Origin: Planctomycetaceae bacterium UBA6172
GTDB lineage: Bacteria; Planctomycetota; Planctomycetia; Pirellulales; Pirellulaceae
Assembly (NCBI GenBank): GCA_002422955.1
Contig: DITY01000252.1
Location: forward strand, 1 to 45,941
Reading direction: 5' to 3'
DNA: 45,941 nucleotides
A program made the position numbers and the translations under genes. Under the pieces are notes generated by a model that was not told the DNA's origin, did not search any database, and was given only the letters and a program-made list of their open reading frames with translations. This document shows positions 17,226 through 26,332 of the stretch, in pieces (within the stretch, counting starts at the first letter, position 1; each line of letters starts with the position of its first letter).

Positions 17226-17384
17226 AAGTGTGTTCAATTTCTGATTTGTGTTGTAAGGTGTTTGTGAGCAAAGGTTTGCGTCGCTTCGAATGATTTCGAG
17301 TTGTGTCGCTTTAGGGCGGGCTCGCCTAATGACCGCGCAGCAAGGCAGCAGTTCTGCGCGAAATGCAGGCGTGGCAATCAAACG

Positions 17385-17420
17385 AAAAAAGCCCAGCGAC
17401 TTGTTGAAAGTCGCTGGGCT
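17385..17420 (-). terminator. Rho-independent terminator of the porin gene
   Basis: AGCCCAGCGACTT (17390-17402) and AAGTCGCTGGGCT (17408-17420) form a perfect 13-bp stem with a 5-base loop. Read on the minus strand it ends in a run of six T. It sits about 60 bp past the porin stop, so porin transcription should end before amtB. Confidence 0.92.
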
Positions 17421-17481
17421 CAGGAAGCCAGATTCTGCTAGGGAAACTGGGGTCGATTGAACTCGGATGCTGGACTGGTGT

Positions 17482-18768
17482 CTAGAACAGGAAGATCGAG
17501 TCGATACCGAAGGTGAATTGGTCGCGGCCATCTTCGAACAGATCACCTGCCAACGCCGCATCGTCTCCTTCACGAACCCAGTCGTAGCGGACTTCGGGAC
17601 GGATGACCAAGTTCGCCATCGGGCGATAGTTGACACCGCCGGTCAGGGCGTAAACGTCCGAACGTCCAGGGCCGGCGTCGGCAAAGAAGGCACTGTCCTT
17701 CGAGACGCTCCACCATTCGAACCGGCTGCCCAGCGACCAGTTATCGTTGAGCGTGTAAATCAGGTACTGATTGATGCCGTAGGTGTCGCGGGCGGTCACG
17801 TCGCCTTCCGTCGTCGTATTCAGCACGTCGTTCTGGATGATGTACTGCAGGTTTTCCGTGACGGCGTAATCGGCGATCAGGCTGTGCATGTAGCCCTTCT
17901 CGAAACCAACCCCGCGGCTGTCGGCGAATCGAGATTCGCCAAACCGTCCGATGGTGGTTGCGTAGATCACGGTCAGGTCATCGGTGAGGCCTTGCGAAAT
18001 GCCGCCCAAGAAGGCGTCGCCGTTGTCATCGAAGCCGCCGTCCCAACCGAGTACGTAGCCGCCCCACAGCGTTGTTGACTCGCCTGCTTGGTACGTCGCC
18101 AGCGCTCCGGTGTGCGTGAACGGTTCGCTGTTGTACATCGTGTAAGCGTGGCTGTAGAAGAAGTTGCCGGTCGCTTGGACGACTTCCCAACCGATGATCG
18201 TGAAGAAGTGACCGACTTTAACGGACAAGTCTCCATAGCCCGCTTCCAGGTAAGCCTGTGGCAAGGCGTGGCCATATTGGCCGTTATCCCAGCCGTTATC
18301 CCACCCGCGATTGGTACCGAACGCTTGCGTGTCTTGAGCATCCGTCCCGTATAGGTAGTCCAGTCGTCCCCCGATATCGAATCCGTTGCTGGTATCGATC
18401 GACTTTTCCGCGTACAGCCAGCCTTGGTGCAGCTGGACTTGGTCGGGATAGCCAAAGAAGTTCCGCATGGACGCCGTGTGGTAGCCTACGTTCGCCCACC
18501 CGCCGACATCCCAGCCTTCGGGAGCGGAGAATAGCTTCCAGGGATCGCCCAGACCTCCAGCCGCCAGCGAGTCGCAGCCACCGTCACAGGACGCGGCGTC
18601 GCAGCTCGGGTCGGAGGAATCGCAACCGCGAAGCGGATGGCCGAAATCGCAGTCAGCGCCCAAGTGCGAAACTGGAAAAATCCCGAATCCGTTCTGTTCG
18701 GCCGATGCTTTGCCGACGGGGACACCGCAAGCGATCGCGGCGATCATCGCCAATTTGCTAAGTTTCAT
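17482..18768 (-). CDS. Outer-membrane beta-barrel porin, BBP2 (OmpL-like) family
   Basis: A 428-residue exported protein with a signal peptide (MKLSKLAMIAAIACG, cleavage near ASAEQ). It has many alternating aromatic/hydrophobic strands, the conserved GHFFTIIGWEVVQA segment typical of planctomycete BBP2 porins, and a terminal Phe as in outer-membrane barrels. Between the signal and the barrel is an unusual Cys-rich stretch with Cys at 40, 49, 56, 61 and 65, each followed by Asp. ATG 18768 is chosen over the upstream frame because the signal starts there, behind a purine-rich GGGTTGAG. It probably allows diffusion of small solutes; the substrate is unknown. It has its own terminator upstream of amtB. 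Confidence 0.88.
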   Translation of the reverse strand: MKLSKLAMIAAIACGVPVGKASAEQNGFGIFPVSHLGADCDFGHPLRGCDSSDPSCDAASCDGGCDSLAAGGLGDPWKLFSAPEGWDVGGWANVGYHTASMRNFFGYPDQVQLHQGWLYAEKSIDTSNGFDIGGRLDYLYGTDAQDTQAFGTNRGWDNGWDNGQYGHALPQAYLEAGYGDLSVKVGHFFTIIGWEVVQATGNFFYSHAYTMYNSEPFTHTGALATYQAGESTTLWGGYVLGWDGGFDDNGDAFLGGISQGLTDDLTVIYATTIGRFGESRFADSRGVGFEKGYMHSLIADYAVTENLQYIIQNDVLNTTTEGDVTARDTYGINQYLIYTLNDNWSLGSRFEWWSVSKDSAFFADAGPGRSDVYALTGGVNYRPMANLVIRPEVRYDWVREGDDAALAGDLFEDGRDQFTFGIDSIFLF

Positions 18769-19418
18769 CTCAACCCTGCTCCCTGACATAAGTGTCTGTT
18801 TGAAAGTATTGCCAAGGCTCCCTTGCGAGAATCAGTTCCCGACAAAGGGCCTGCACGAGCGCACCCGTAAACAGCTGGAGCTTTTGAGGTCGTTCGCAGC
18901 CCGCCCCTGCGACTAAGACCCCACTTGCTTGCTCCTTGCTCTTCTCTGCGATTAGGTATCGAAAATTACACCATGCCGTTCGTGTCAATTTTGGATGACA
19001 CAGGGGCGTTTTGGGTTATCGATTGCTTCATGTAGCGATTGCGGCAAGTTTGCCGATTCCGGTGGATTTGGTGGCTTTCGGTGTTTGGGTGGCATGGGGG
19101 TTGTGTGTAGATGCCGGCGGCCCGCGGGACCCCAGGATTGGGCAGGATTTGGACGAAGCTCGGGGAATTGAAGACACGAGTTTGCCGACCCGATCCCCGA
19201 TTCCGTAGAACTTACGCGGGACTGCAATGGCTCCTGCCCCTTCTGCGGCGCTGATTGACCGAGTCTTGGCCACGAGAAGGCCGGTGACGCTAGCACGCTC
19301 GCTGAAGCTTGGGTTTGTGATGTTCGGAAATTGTGCGGTGTTGGCGTCGCGAGCGAGCAAGGCTTCGTGAAACGGACTTTGGGCCGATAGGTGGCCGATC
19401 CGATGGATAGGGGAAATG
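18769..19418. other. Porin upstream region and ftsY downstream region
   Basis: A 650-bp region holding the porin promoter and the upstream spacer beyond it; ftsY is further upstream on the same strand. A dyad GTGTCA-N8-TGACAC lies at 18982-19001, about 215 bp upstream of the porin start, and might be an operator. I recognise no gene, riboswitch or small RNA here. Confidence 0.45.
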
Positions 19419-20393
19419 CTAGCGGTCGAACAGCGCGCGGGCGAAGCTCGAGGGATCGAACGGGGCGAGATCGTCGATCCCTTCCCCGAGTCCGACGAAT
19501 TTGACCGGGAGCTGAAATTGTTCATGGATCGGCAGGATTACCCCGCCTTTGGCGGATCCGTCGAGTTTGGCCAAGATGATGCCCGTGCAGCCGGCGACCT
19601 CGCTGAAGCCGCGAGCTTGGCTGATCGCGTTTTGTCCAGCGGTTGCATCGAGCACCAGCAAGACTTCGTGGGGGGCGCCCTCGACCTGTTTGCCGACGAC
19701 GCGGCGGATCTTATCGAGTTGCTGCATCAGGTGAGTTTGGGTCTGCAGGCGGCCAGCGGTGTCGATCACCGCGACATCGAAACCCTCCTCGAAGGCTCGT
19801 TGAGCGGTTCGGAAGGCTACGCTGGCCGGATCCGCCTCCGGTGGTCCGGTGACAATTTCGCAGCCGATGCGACCCGACCAGACGGTCAGTTGTTCGACCG
19901 CCGCGGCACGAAAGGTATCGCCAGCACCGAGCAGCACGCGTTTACCCGAGCGATGTAGGTTATTGGCAAGCTTGGCGATCGACGTCGTCTTTCCGCTGCC
20001 ATTGACACCTACGACGAGAATCACGGTCGGACCGGAGGTCGCTTGCGCGAGCTCGACCGACTGGTCGGAGAGCATTTGTTCCGTCTTGGCGGCGATACTG
20101 CTGAGAACATCCTCGAATTGCACCACGCGTCCACGGTATTCCTGAGCGATCTGGTCACGCAACCGAGTAGCCGGACCGACCCCCATGTCGGTTCGGATTA
20201 GCTTGGCAAAGAGTTGCTCGAGGAATCCTTCGTCCACCAACCGGCCTTCGGACTTGAATAGGTCGCGAATGTCGGTGTTGAGTACTTCACGGGTTTTCCT
20301 CAGGCCGGCTCGCATGCGGGCCAGCAAGCCGGCGGGTTCCGACGACTCCGTTGGTTCGGTCGGCGGTTGCGGTTTGTTTCTCCAAAATGCCAT
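19419..20393 (-). CDS. ftsY: Signal recognition particle receptor FtsY
   Basis: A 324-residue SRP-type GTPase that docks ribosome-SRP complexes at the inner membrane. Motifs: G1 GVNGSGKTT (129-137), DTFRAAAVEQL, DTAGR, and the late LDGSAKGG, followed by the family ending with GEGIDDLAPFD. The acidic A domain is short (about 20 residues) compared with the E. coli protein, as in many bacteria. The MAFW start is typical. Confidence 0.98.
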   Translation of the reverse strand: MAFWRNKPQPPTEPTESSEPAGLLARMRAGLRKTREVLNTDIRDLFKSEGRLVDEGFLEQLFAKLIRTDMGVGPATRLRDQIAQEYRGRVVQFEDVLSSIAAKTEQMLSDQSVELAQATSGPTVILVVGVNGSGKTTSIAKLANNLHRSGKRVLLGAGDTFRAAAVEQLTVWSGRIGCEIVTGPPEADPASVAFRTAQRAFEEGFDVAVIDTAGRLQTQTHLMQQLDKIRRVVGKQVEGAPHEVLLVLDATAGQNAISQARGFSEVAGCTGIILAKLDGSAKGGVILPIHEQFQLPVKFVGLGEGIDDLAPFDPSSFARALFDR

Positions 20394-20585
20394 CCCACTA
20401 CGCTCCTGAAGCGAAACACGCCAAACTGGTATTCGATCGAGAGCCGCTAGTTAGCAGCCGCGGCGGAATCGATCGGATCTGATTGTTCCGATACCGCGGC
20501 GATTCGACAACCGGACCGCTGTGGCTCAACGAGGGTTCCCGCAAGGTTAGTTGGAACTTGGCTGCTGTCGATTTGGGATTCACTG

Positions 20586-21173
20586 ATGTTGCATTTGCGT
20601 TCCGCTTCCACTGCCCGCTGGTTGACCCAGGTCGACGAGCGACTGGGCGAGATTCTGATCGACCATGCCCACTGCGAGCGGAAGGCGGCCACGGCGGCGC
20701 TCAGTTTGATGAACGCCTACACGGACGATGTCGAACTCGGTCGCCAGATGAGCAAGGTGGTCGAGGAGGAACTGGATCATTACTGGATGGTTCTCGATTT
20801 GCTTGAGCGGCGAGGGATCGGGTTTCGCAGGCTCGCTCCCGGGCCCTATGGCCGTCAGCTGCACGCCTTGATTCGAGGAGGCGAGCCACAACGGGCGGTT
20901 GATCGATTGCTTGTGGCCGGCTTGATCGAGGCTCGTAGCTGCGAGCGATTTCGGCTGCTGAGCGATCACATGCGTGGTCGAGACGACGAGTTGGCGGACT
21001 TTTATGGAGGGCTTTTCGAAAGCGAGGCTCGTCATCATGCGACGTACGTCAAGCTTGCCGAACATTTCACAGGAGGCGACCGGCATGCCGTCCGTCAGCG
21101 TTTGGACGAGTTGTCTCTCGCCGAGGCGGAGATCATCGCCGTCGGCTCGCCGCTGCCTAGGATGCATAGTTAG
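20586..21173 (+). CDS. miaE: MiaE-like tRNA 2-methylthio-N6-isopentenyl-adenosine hydroxylase
   Basis: A 195-residue non-heme diiron enzyme, expected to hydroxylate the isopentenyl group of ms2i6A37 in tRNA. The ferritin-like ligand set is complete: Glu31, Glu62-x-x-His65, Glu115 and Glu147-x-x-His150. Length matches the family. No miaA or miaB lies beside it, which is usual. ftsY is divergent. Alternative ferritin-like functions cannot be excluded from sequence alone, but the whole pattern fits MiaE. Confidence 0.9.
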   Translation: MLHLRSASTARWLTQVDERLGEILIDHAHCERKAATAALSLMNAYTDDVELGRQMSKVVEEELDHYWMVLDLLERRGIGFRRLAPGPYGRQLHALIRGGEPQRAVDRLLVAGLIEARSCERFRLLSDHMRGRDDELADFYGGLFESEARHHATYVKLAEHFTGGDRHAVRQRLDELSLAEAEIIAVGSPLPRMHS

Positions 21174-21447
21174 GAGGGACAATCGCCGGTCACAAGCTGG
21201 GAGTGCGATCGGGCGACAGCCGGACCTAACGCCCTCTGAAAAAGTAGGGAAAGCGGTGGGCAGCGAGCCTTGCCCATGCTCCTGGCCGGCGTACGATACA
21301 AGGTGCCTGAGTGGTGCTTTCCCGGGACGGAAAGGTCGTTGACCGTTGCGGCTATTTCAGCCGCTTATCGGGGCCGCTGGAGCGACGAGGGAATCGTCAG
21401 TTCGCGGTGAAACGGAAGTCCTCGGTCCAATGGGAAGGAGAACCTCG

Positions 21448-22590
21448 ATGTACACCGTCTGTTTTTGGCGATCAGCTTCGTCGCGTCTGTTGTCGCGATT
21501 GATCGCGGCTGCGATCGGCTTGAACGCAGTGTGTTCGGCCGAGAGCTCGAGGGTTTGGGGGAGCCCGTCAGCGGATGGGGTTCGCTTTGATGTACCGCAG
21601 TGGGTCGAGGCGGTCTCGGTTTCCGACGGATTGGTCGGGGAGGAAGATCGGTTGGTCGCGATCGATTTGGGCGTTTCGATCATCGTCGATTCGCTGGCCG
21701 CGATTCGGGTTGACCAATTGGTCATCGAAGTGACGCCGCGGGGCGGTTCCACATCGGTGGCAGATTACGCGCCGCGAACGGAACTGGCCAGCGACTACGC
21801 GGGGGATATCGAGGTCTTGCGCGGCGAGGAGTCAACGAGATCCGTCTCGTTTGGTGCTGACGCCACCTATCCGCCGATGGCGATTGCCAATTTGACGGGG
21901 AGCCTGAATGAAAAGAATGCCGCGTCGTACAAATACAATCGCATCGCTCCGATGCATTTGATCGCCGCCAGCGGAACGGTTAGCCGGGGCAGGGGGGTGT
22001 ACTTCAAGTTTCGCTCGACGGACCGGCAGATCATCGAGGGTGATCGCCTGCTGCAGATTACGCTGCGCGTTCCAGCGGATTGGCGCGGAGAGTTGCTGGA
22101 CGTGCTGATCATGGCCGACCGTTATCCCAGCGGCTGGGCCTCTGGTCTTTCGTCACTGACGGGAATGCCGGCCAAGCCCGTGCGGATGGGAGCTGGCCGC
22201 TTTTCGGTCGCGGCCTTTCCCGCGGAGGATCGCGAGGCCCGGCAGTTGGCGCGGCGGATGGTTGATGCCGAAGCCGAGATGCGAGCCTGCTTGCTAGGTG
22301 TGCGTGGGGCTGGGACACCGGTGATTTCAGGTCCTAGTTCACTCATGCGCCACGTTTCGCGTCGCATTGACTGGACCGAGGCTGGTGATCAGGAGCTAGA
22401 AAAGAAGGCGAGACTGACGTTGCATCGGGCGTTGGCCGGCACGCTACGACCCTACGTCGATCGCGAGTTCAAGGACTTGCCGGCGGATGTTCGGGCGGTA
22501 TGCCTGGATTATCTCGACGCGCGGCGGCGGTTTTTGAAGGTGGTCAACGGCGACGAACCGCCGTCGGCTAATCGATCGTCCGATAGCTGA
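21448..22590 (+). CDS. Exported planctomycete protein of unknown function
   Basis: A 380-residue protein with an N-terminal signal (hydrophobic LLSRLIAAAIGLNAVCSA, cleavage near residue 31). The mature part is beta-rich first (about 40-250; RVDQLVIEVTPRGG, LMIADRYP-like segment at about 220), then helical with several Arg and Glu residues. No known domain or catalytic motif is recognised. Start ATG 21448 is set by GGAAGGAG about 10 bases upstream; earlier in-frame ATGs give no sensible signal. I place it among planctomycete conserved hypothetical proteins. Confidence 0.8.
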   Translation: MYTVCFWRSASSRLLSRLIAAAIGLNAVCSAESSRVWGSPSADGVRFDVPQWVEAVSVSDGLVGEEDRLVAIDLGVSIIVDSLAAIRVDQLVIEVTPRGGSTSVADYAPRTELASDYAGDIEVLRGEESTRSVSFGADATYPPMAIANLTGSLNEKNAASYKYNRIAPMHLIAASGTVSRGRGVYFKFRSTDRQIIEGDRLLQITLRVPADWRGELLDVLIMADRYPSGWASGLSSLTGMPAKPVRMGAGRFSVAAFPAEDREARQLARRMVDAEAEMRACLLGVRGAGTPVISGPSSLMRHVSRRIDWTEAGDQELEKKARLTLHRALAGTLRPYVDREFKDLPADVRAVCLDYLDARRRFLKVVNGDEPPSANRSSDS

Positions 22591-22627
22591 GAGACTCGGA
22601 GGCGGCACGACCGCCCGATCCAGGGTG

Positions 22628-22954
22628 TCAATTGTTACTGAAGTGAAGTGCCGGTTTCGTGTCGCGCCCTAGCGGATTGCGGACGAACCTTTGGTAGCAT
22701 CGGCCGCAGAGATCGTACTGGGCAAGGTTGTCGCCGGCAGCATCCGGAGCGGCCAAGCCGTTGGCAGAGATCCTCTCTGGGTCCTGGCTCTCGAGGGAGT
22801 GATGCAGTTCGGAAAGCGGATCGAGATCGCTATCGTTGGCGGCATCCAGGGACTCCTGCTCACCGATGCATTGGACCTGAATGCGTATGACGTAGCGAAG
22901 GTCTTCGGTGGGATCGATCGGGGTCCGGCAGCGGTCGCAGGTGTAATGGATCAT
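22628..22954 (-). CDS. Small zinc-ribbon-like protein
   Basis: A 108-residue protein with two CxxC pairs (Cys6/Cys9 and Cys83/Cys86), likely a single zinc site, separated by an acidic, Gln/Glu-rich middle. It begins MIHYTCDRCR and ends in a YQRFVRNPLGRD segment. I recall small planctomycete proteins with this layout but no known function. No signal peptide. It converges with the exported protein gene, with 37 bp between stops. Confidence 0.85.
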   Translation of the reverse strand: MIHYTCDRCRTPIDPTEDLRYVIRIQVQCIGEQESLDAANDSDLDPLSELHHSLESQDPERISANGLAAPDAAGDNLAQYDLCGRCYQRFVRNPLGRDTKPALHFSNN

Positions 22955-23376
22955 CCGTCAGCCCCAACGTCAAAGAGAAAAGGATCAAGCAACAAAGTCA
23001 ATTCACAGTTACTCGGTAGCGTCCGGTCAGGGGGGTCGGGATTCGTGACCGAAACCGCTGAGCGGATCAACCGGTCAAGCGGTGGATTTCGCTCGCCAAC
23101 CTTGATTCGGATACAACACCCTTCATCCTACTGAGCCTTGACCCGTGGTGGCAAGCGCGACGCGGAGCCGCCGAGAGAATGAGAGAATGCGAGCTGCTGG
23201 TGGCCAGCTTGACGCGTCACGGTTCAGGATGGACGAAACCTGTTTGCAATTTGGGTGGTTCGGCGGTTTAAAATGGCTGGGGCGAACGGCGCTGGGGCGG
23301 AGTCTGCCGTTCCCGATCGCAAACGAGTAGCCCGTTCGGGCGGATGCATCTACGGCAAGTCAAAGGGTGTGTGGCG
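22955..23376. other. Intergenic region between divergent genes
   Basis: A 422-bp region between the zinc-ribbon gene (minus) and the HNH gene (plus); it should carry both promoters. The plus-strand frames seen here run on from antisense of the zinc-ribbon gene and are not credible. No RNA gene recognised. Confidence 0.45.
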
Positions 23377-23991
23377 ATGTCCGCAGGTTCTGTACTTGAA
23401 ACCAACGTGCTGGTTTTGAACCGTTTTTACATGGCGATCCGTGTCATCAACGTGCGGCGGGCGATGACGTTGTTGTACCGGGATTGCGCAGAAGTCATTT
23501 TGATGGAGGATGGTCAGTTCGTCAGTTACGACTTTGAGAGTTGGGTCGAATTGAGCCAACTGACGTCTCTGGATAAACAGCCCGACGAGGATTACTTGCA
23601 GGCGGTGCATTGCGAGTTAAGAGTGCCGCGGATTTGTCGCCTGACGCGATTTGACCGGATGTTGACTCATGCCGTTCGATTCAATCGAAAAAATCTGTTC
23701 GCGCGAGACGGCTACCAATGCCAATACTGTGGTCAAAAACCGCCGTCGAACCGGTTGAGCCTGGACCATGTGGTACCGCGTAGCCTGGGTGGTCAGACGA
23801 CGTGGGAAAACATCGTCTGCTGTTGCTTGAAGTGCAATGGACGTAAGGGCGGTCGTACTCCCCAGCAGGCGAGAATGTCCCTCCTCAACTCACCGATCAA
23901 ACCGAGGCTCAGTCCGTTGCTGGTCGATTCAGCCTCCGACCCCAAGTACGCCAGTTGGAAAACGTTTCTGGGGGCGGGCATGGGAAGTTGA
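23377..23991 (+). CDS. HNH endonuclease-domain protein
   Basis: A 204-residue protein with an HNH nuclease fold. Zinc ligands are Cys115-x-x-Cys118 and Cys150-x-x-Cys153. The catalytic LDH is at 129-131 and WEN at 143-145. The first 85 residues form the N-terminal part (VLVLNRFYMAIRVINVRRAM) typical of the widespread chromosomal HNH family found in planctomycetes, actinobacteria and cyanobacteria. Not part of any visible defence island. Its role is unknown, possibly nucleic-acid repair. I chose ATG 23377 over 23344 because the conserved part begins there and a GGGTGTGTGG precedes it. Confidence 0.88.
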   Translation: MSAGSVLETNVLVLNRFYMAIRVINVRRAMTLLYRDCAEVILMEDGQFVSYDFESWVELSQLTSLDKQPDEDYLQAVHCELRVPRICRLTRFDRMLTHAVRFNRKNLFARDGYQCQYCGQKPPSNRLSLDHVVPRSLGGQTTWENIVCCCLKCNGRKGGRTPQQARMSLLNSPIKPRLSPLLVDSASDPKYASWKTFLGAGMGS

Positions 23992-24053
23992 TCGCGAGCC
24001 TTGCGTTGCGGTACGAGTCTTTCAGCCGAAATCTTTCGCACCGCGGGTGACGG

Positions 24054-24710
24054 TCAATGTTGCAGCGGTTTGCGGCGGTCGGGCTGAGTTACCCGCCCTA
24101 GGATATCCTGTAGAATCCGTTGTTCCAGCGACTCGTCTCTCCCCAGTGGAATCCAGCCGATCGTTTTCGGGCCGCCTTCGATCGCTGTTCCACGACGGGC
24201 GACTGTGTTATCGCGCCGTGACGGGGTATTGGAGATGGAGTCTTGACTGCGATCGGTCTCCTCGACCTCCTTCTGGACCACGACCTCGATCTCATACGCG
24301 GCACCTGTGGGCCGGACGGTCACGATCGCGCGGCGGCGAATCGATTGCAGCGTACTCTGCAGCCTTTCGAATCCCTTGGTGCTTTCCTTTCGCCAGGGTT
24401 CGGACAAGGAGGCGCCGGCCAGGTAGGAGGTTTCCAGTCGCCCGTCGAGAACCAGCTCGCCCCGATTTTGAACCGGTTGTTCGCTCCGAATGCGGAAATA
24501 GTCATCCACGACATCCACCACTTGCAGCCATACGAAGGTGTCGTCAGCCGGGGGCAGCATCAGCGGATTGGGAACGATTTGAACCGGGCCGCGAGACTGA
24601 AAACGGTAGAGCAGACTACTGCAACCGCCTGCCAGCGGTTGGAAGAGCAACACCAGCAGCACCCAAGGGACTGCTGCTGAGGAGGTGCGTTTCGCCGAGA
24701 TGCTAAACAA
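24054..24710 (-). CDS. Planctomycete lipoprotein of unknown function
   Basis: A 218-residue protein when started at TTG 24710. This gives a clear lipoprotein signal: SAKR, then the hydrophobic VPWVLLVLLFQ, then PLAGGC with Cys30 as lipidation site. The mature part is small and beta-rich, containing a likely strand-turn region (FVWLQVVDVVDDYFRIR). The C-terminal end has a short helix (LEQRILQDIL). An in-frame ATG at 24878 would add 56 mostly basic residues across a strong hairpin, which I think is non-coding. Function unknown. Confidence 0.75.
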   Translation of the reverse strand: MFSISAKRTSSAAVPWVLLVLLFQPLAGGCSSLLYRFQSRGPVQIVPNPLMLPPADDTFVWLQVVDVVDDYFRIRSEQPVQNRGELVLDGRLETSYLAGASLSEPWRKESTKGFERLQSTLQSIRRRAIVTVRPTGAAYEIEVVVQKEVEETDRSQDSISNTPSRRDNTVARRGTAIEGGPKTIGWIPLGRDESLEQRILQDILGRVTQPDRRKPLQH

Positions 24711-24764
24711 TTTGGGCTGCTGACGCGGGGGAAGGGCCCGCCGAGATCTGGGTCTCGCAGGGAC

Positions 24765-24792
24765 GCACCGGAAAATCGCCGCTTTCCGGTGC
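24765..24792 (-). other. 10-bp hairpin upstream of the lipoprotein gene
   Basis: GCACCGGAAA and TTTCCGGTGC are perfect reverse complements around an 8-base loop. It lies between the DUF1501 gene and the lipoprotein gene, both on the minus strand. There is no T run after it. It could terminate the DUF1501 operon weakly or form a leader structure for the lipoprotein. Its presence argues against the long version of the lipoprotein. Confidence 0.45.
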
Positions 24793-24913
24793 AACCCTAG
24801 CTCGACATCCGATCCGCGGCGAGTAGACCGTGAAACGCGATATCGCCGTTGTGCGCTCGCTGTCCCGAAGGATGGCAAAATCCAGCAGACTGGGACAAGG
24901 CGAAAACGGCCGT

Positions 24914-26314
24914 CTAGGCCAGGATCTCCTGAACAACTTTCCCTGCGACATCGGTCAATCGATAGTCGCGGCCGGCGTGCCGAAAGGTCAATCGCTCGTG
25001 GTCTAGCCCCAGCAGGTGAAGGATCGTCGCGTGCAGGTCATGCACGTGGACCGGGTTGTCACCGGGGGCAATGCCGAGTTCGTCGGATGAGCCGTGAACC
25101 ATACCGGCCTGGACCCCGCCGCCTGCCAGCCATGAGGAAAAGACTTGGTGGTGATGCTCGCGCCCCTTGGCTTCGGCGCTGGTGTTGTACGGGGTGCGAC
25201 CAAATTCCGTCGTCCAGACCAGCAACGTGTTTTCGAGGAGCCCACGCTGCTTCAGATCTCGGATTAGGGCGGCCTGCGGTTGGTCGATCGCTTTGGCTAG
25301 CGGTGCGTGTGCCTTCATGTCTCCATGTGAATCCCAGTTTTCGCCCGAACCCGAACCGGTGTCGATCAGTTCGATGAAACGGACGCCACGTTCGACCAAT
25401 CGGCGGGCGATCAGGCATTGCCACGCGAACCCGGTGTGAGTGCCGGGCTGAAGGCCGTAGGCTTGGAGCGTGGCCTCGGATTCGCCAGACAGATCGAACG
25501 CCTCGGGGGCTTCGCTCTGCATCCCGAAAGCGGTTTCGAAGGAACGGATACGGGCTTCCAGCGCGGCATCGCCCGATCGGGCTTCCAAGTGCGCCGCATT
25601 CAGCCGATCTCGAAGTCGCATTTCCAAAAGCTGGAGCGTGTCATCGGCCAGCGACCGGCGGATATTGGGGAGCGGCTCGGGACCCGGCTTGACGTGAGTC
25701 CCCTGGTGACAGCCCGGGAGGAAATCGCTGCCCCAAACCTGCGCTCCGGCGTAGGGAGGGGCGGGGGCCAGGACAACGAAGGATGGCAGGTTGCGATTCT
25801 CGGTGCCCAAGCCGTAACTGACCCAAGAACCGATGCTGGGTCGCGCAAAATTAAATGACCCGGTATGCATCCCCATCGTCGCTTTATCGTGGCCGGTATG
25901 GTCCCCATGAACCGAGTTGAGGATACACATGTCGTCGACGACTTCGCCCAGATGAGGAAACAAGTCGCTGATCGCAATCCCGCTCTGGCCCCGTGACCGG
26001 AACTCCCAGTCAGGGCGTTTGAGAAACCGTTCGAAGCTACCGGTTTTTCCCTGCCAATTGTCGATCGAGATCGATTGACCATGCCTCGCGATCAGGCTCG
26101 GCTTGTGGTCGAACGTGTCGACGTGGGAAGCCCCTCCGGTCGAAAACATGAAAATCACGCTGCGAACTTTGGCTTCGAAATGGGGGGCACGCGGCGCCAG
26201 CGGATCGTCGGATGCTGCCCGCGTGTGCTCCGCGAGCAAACTCGCCAATGCGATTGAACCGAAGCCACCAGCGGCTCGTCGCAAGCATTCACGTCGGGTG
26301 AGCGGAGCGATCAT
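24914..26314 (-). CDS. DUF1501-family exported protein (alkaline-phosphatase-like fold)
   Basis: A 466-residue protein of the DUF1501 family, numerous in planctomycetes and related to the sulfatase/alkaline-phosphatase superfamily. Twin-arginine-type start RRECLRRAAGG. Conserved blocks: FMFSTGGASHVDTFDHKP, a HGDHTGHDKATMGMHTGSFN region by position (about 130-150), WTTEFGRTPYN and the C-terminal HVHDLHATILHLLGLDH. It always pairs with a PSCyt1/DUF1549/DUF1553 protein, as here, with 18 bp between the two genes. Substrate unknown; polysaccharide sulfate ester or related linkages have been suggested for the family. Confidence 0.94.
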   Translation of the reverse strand: MIAPLTRRECLRRAAGGFGSIALASLLAEHTRAASDDPLAPRAPHFEAKVRSVIFMFSTGGASHVDTFDHKPSLIARHGQSISIDNWQGKTGSFERFLKRPDWEFRSRGQSGIAISDLFPHLGEVVDDMCILNSVHGDHTGHDKATMGMHTGSFNFARPSIGSWVSYGLGTENRNLPSFVVLAPAPPYAGAQVWGSDFLPGCHQGTHVKPGPEPLPNIRRSLADDTLQLLEMRLRDRLNAAHLEARSGDAALEARIRSFETAFGMQSEAPEAFDLSGESEATLQAYGLQPGTHTGFAWQCLIARRLVERGVRFIELIDTGSGSGENWDSHGDMKAHAPLAKAIDQPQAALIRDLKQRGLLENTLLVWTTEFGRTPYNTSAEAKGREHHHQVFSSWLAGGGVQAGMVHGSSDELGIAPGDNPVHVHDLHATILHLLGLDHERLTFRHAGRDYRLTDVAGKVVQEILA

Positions 26315-26332
26315 CGGTTGTCTGCCTTCATA

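Larger units (their letters stand above)
17014..17481. other. amtB upstream region and porin terminator
   Basis: Contains the intrinsic terminator of the upstream porin gene (17385-17420) and the promoter region of amtB, including one weak sigma-54-like match at 17209-17225. No convincing open frame lies inside. Confidence 0.55.

Noticed and set aside
22691..23134. 147-codon plus-strand frame overlapping the zinc-ribbon gene
   Set aside because: It is largely antisense to a protein with two CxxC pairs and shows no recognisable sequence of its own.
23377..23991. HNH protein as part of a defence island
   Set aside because: No restriction, CRISPR, toxin or helicase gene lies nearby; the protein belongs to a widespread single-gene chromosomal family.
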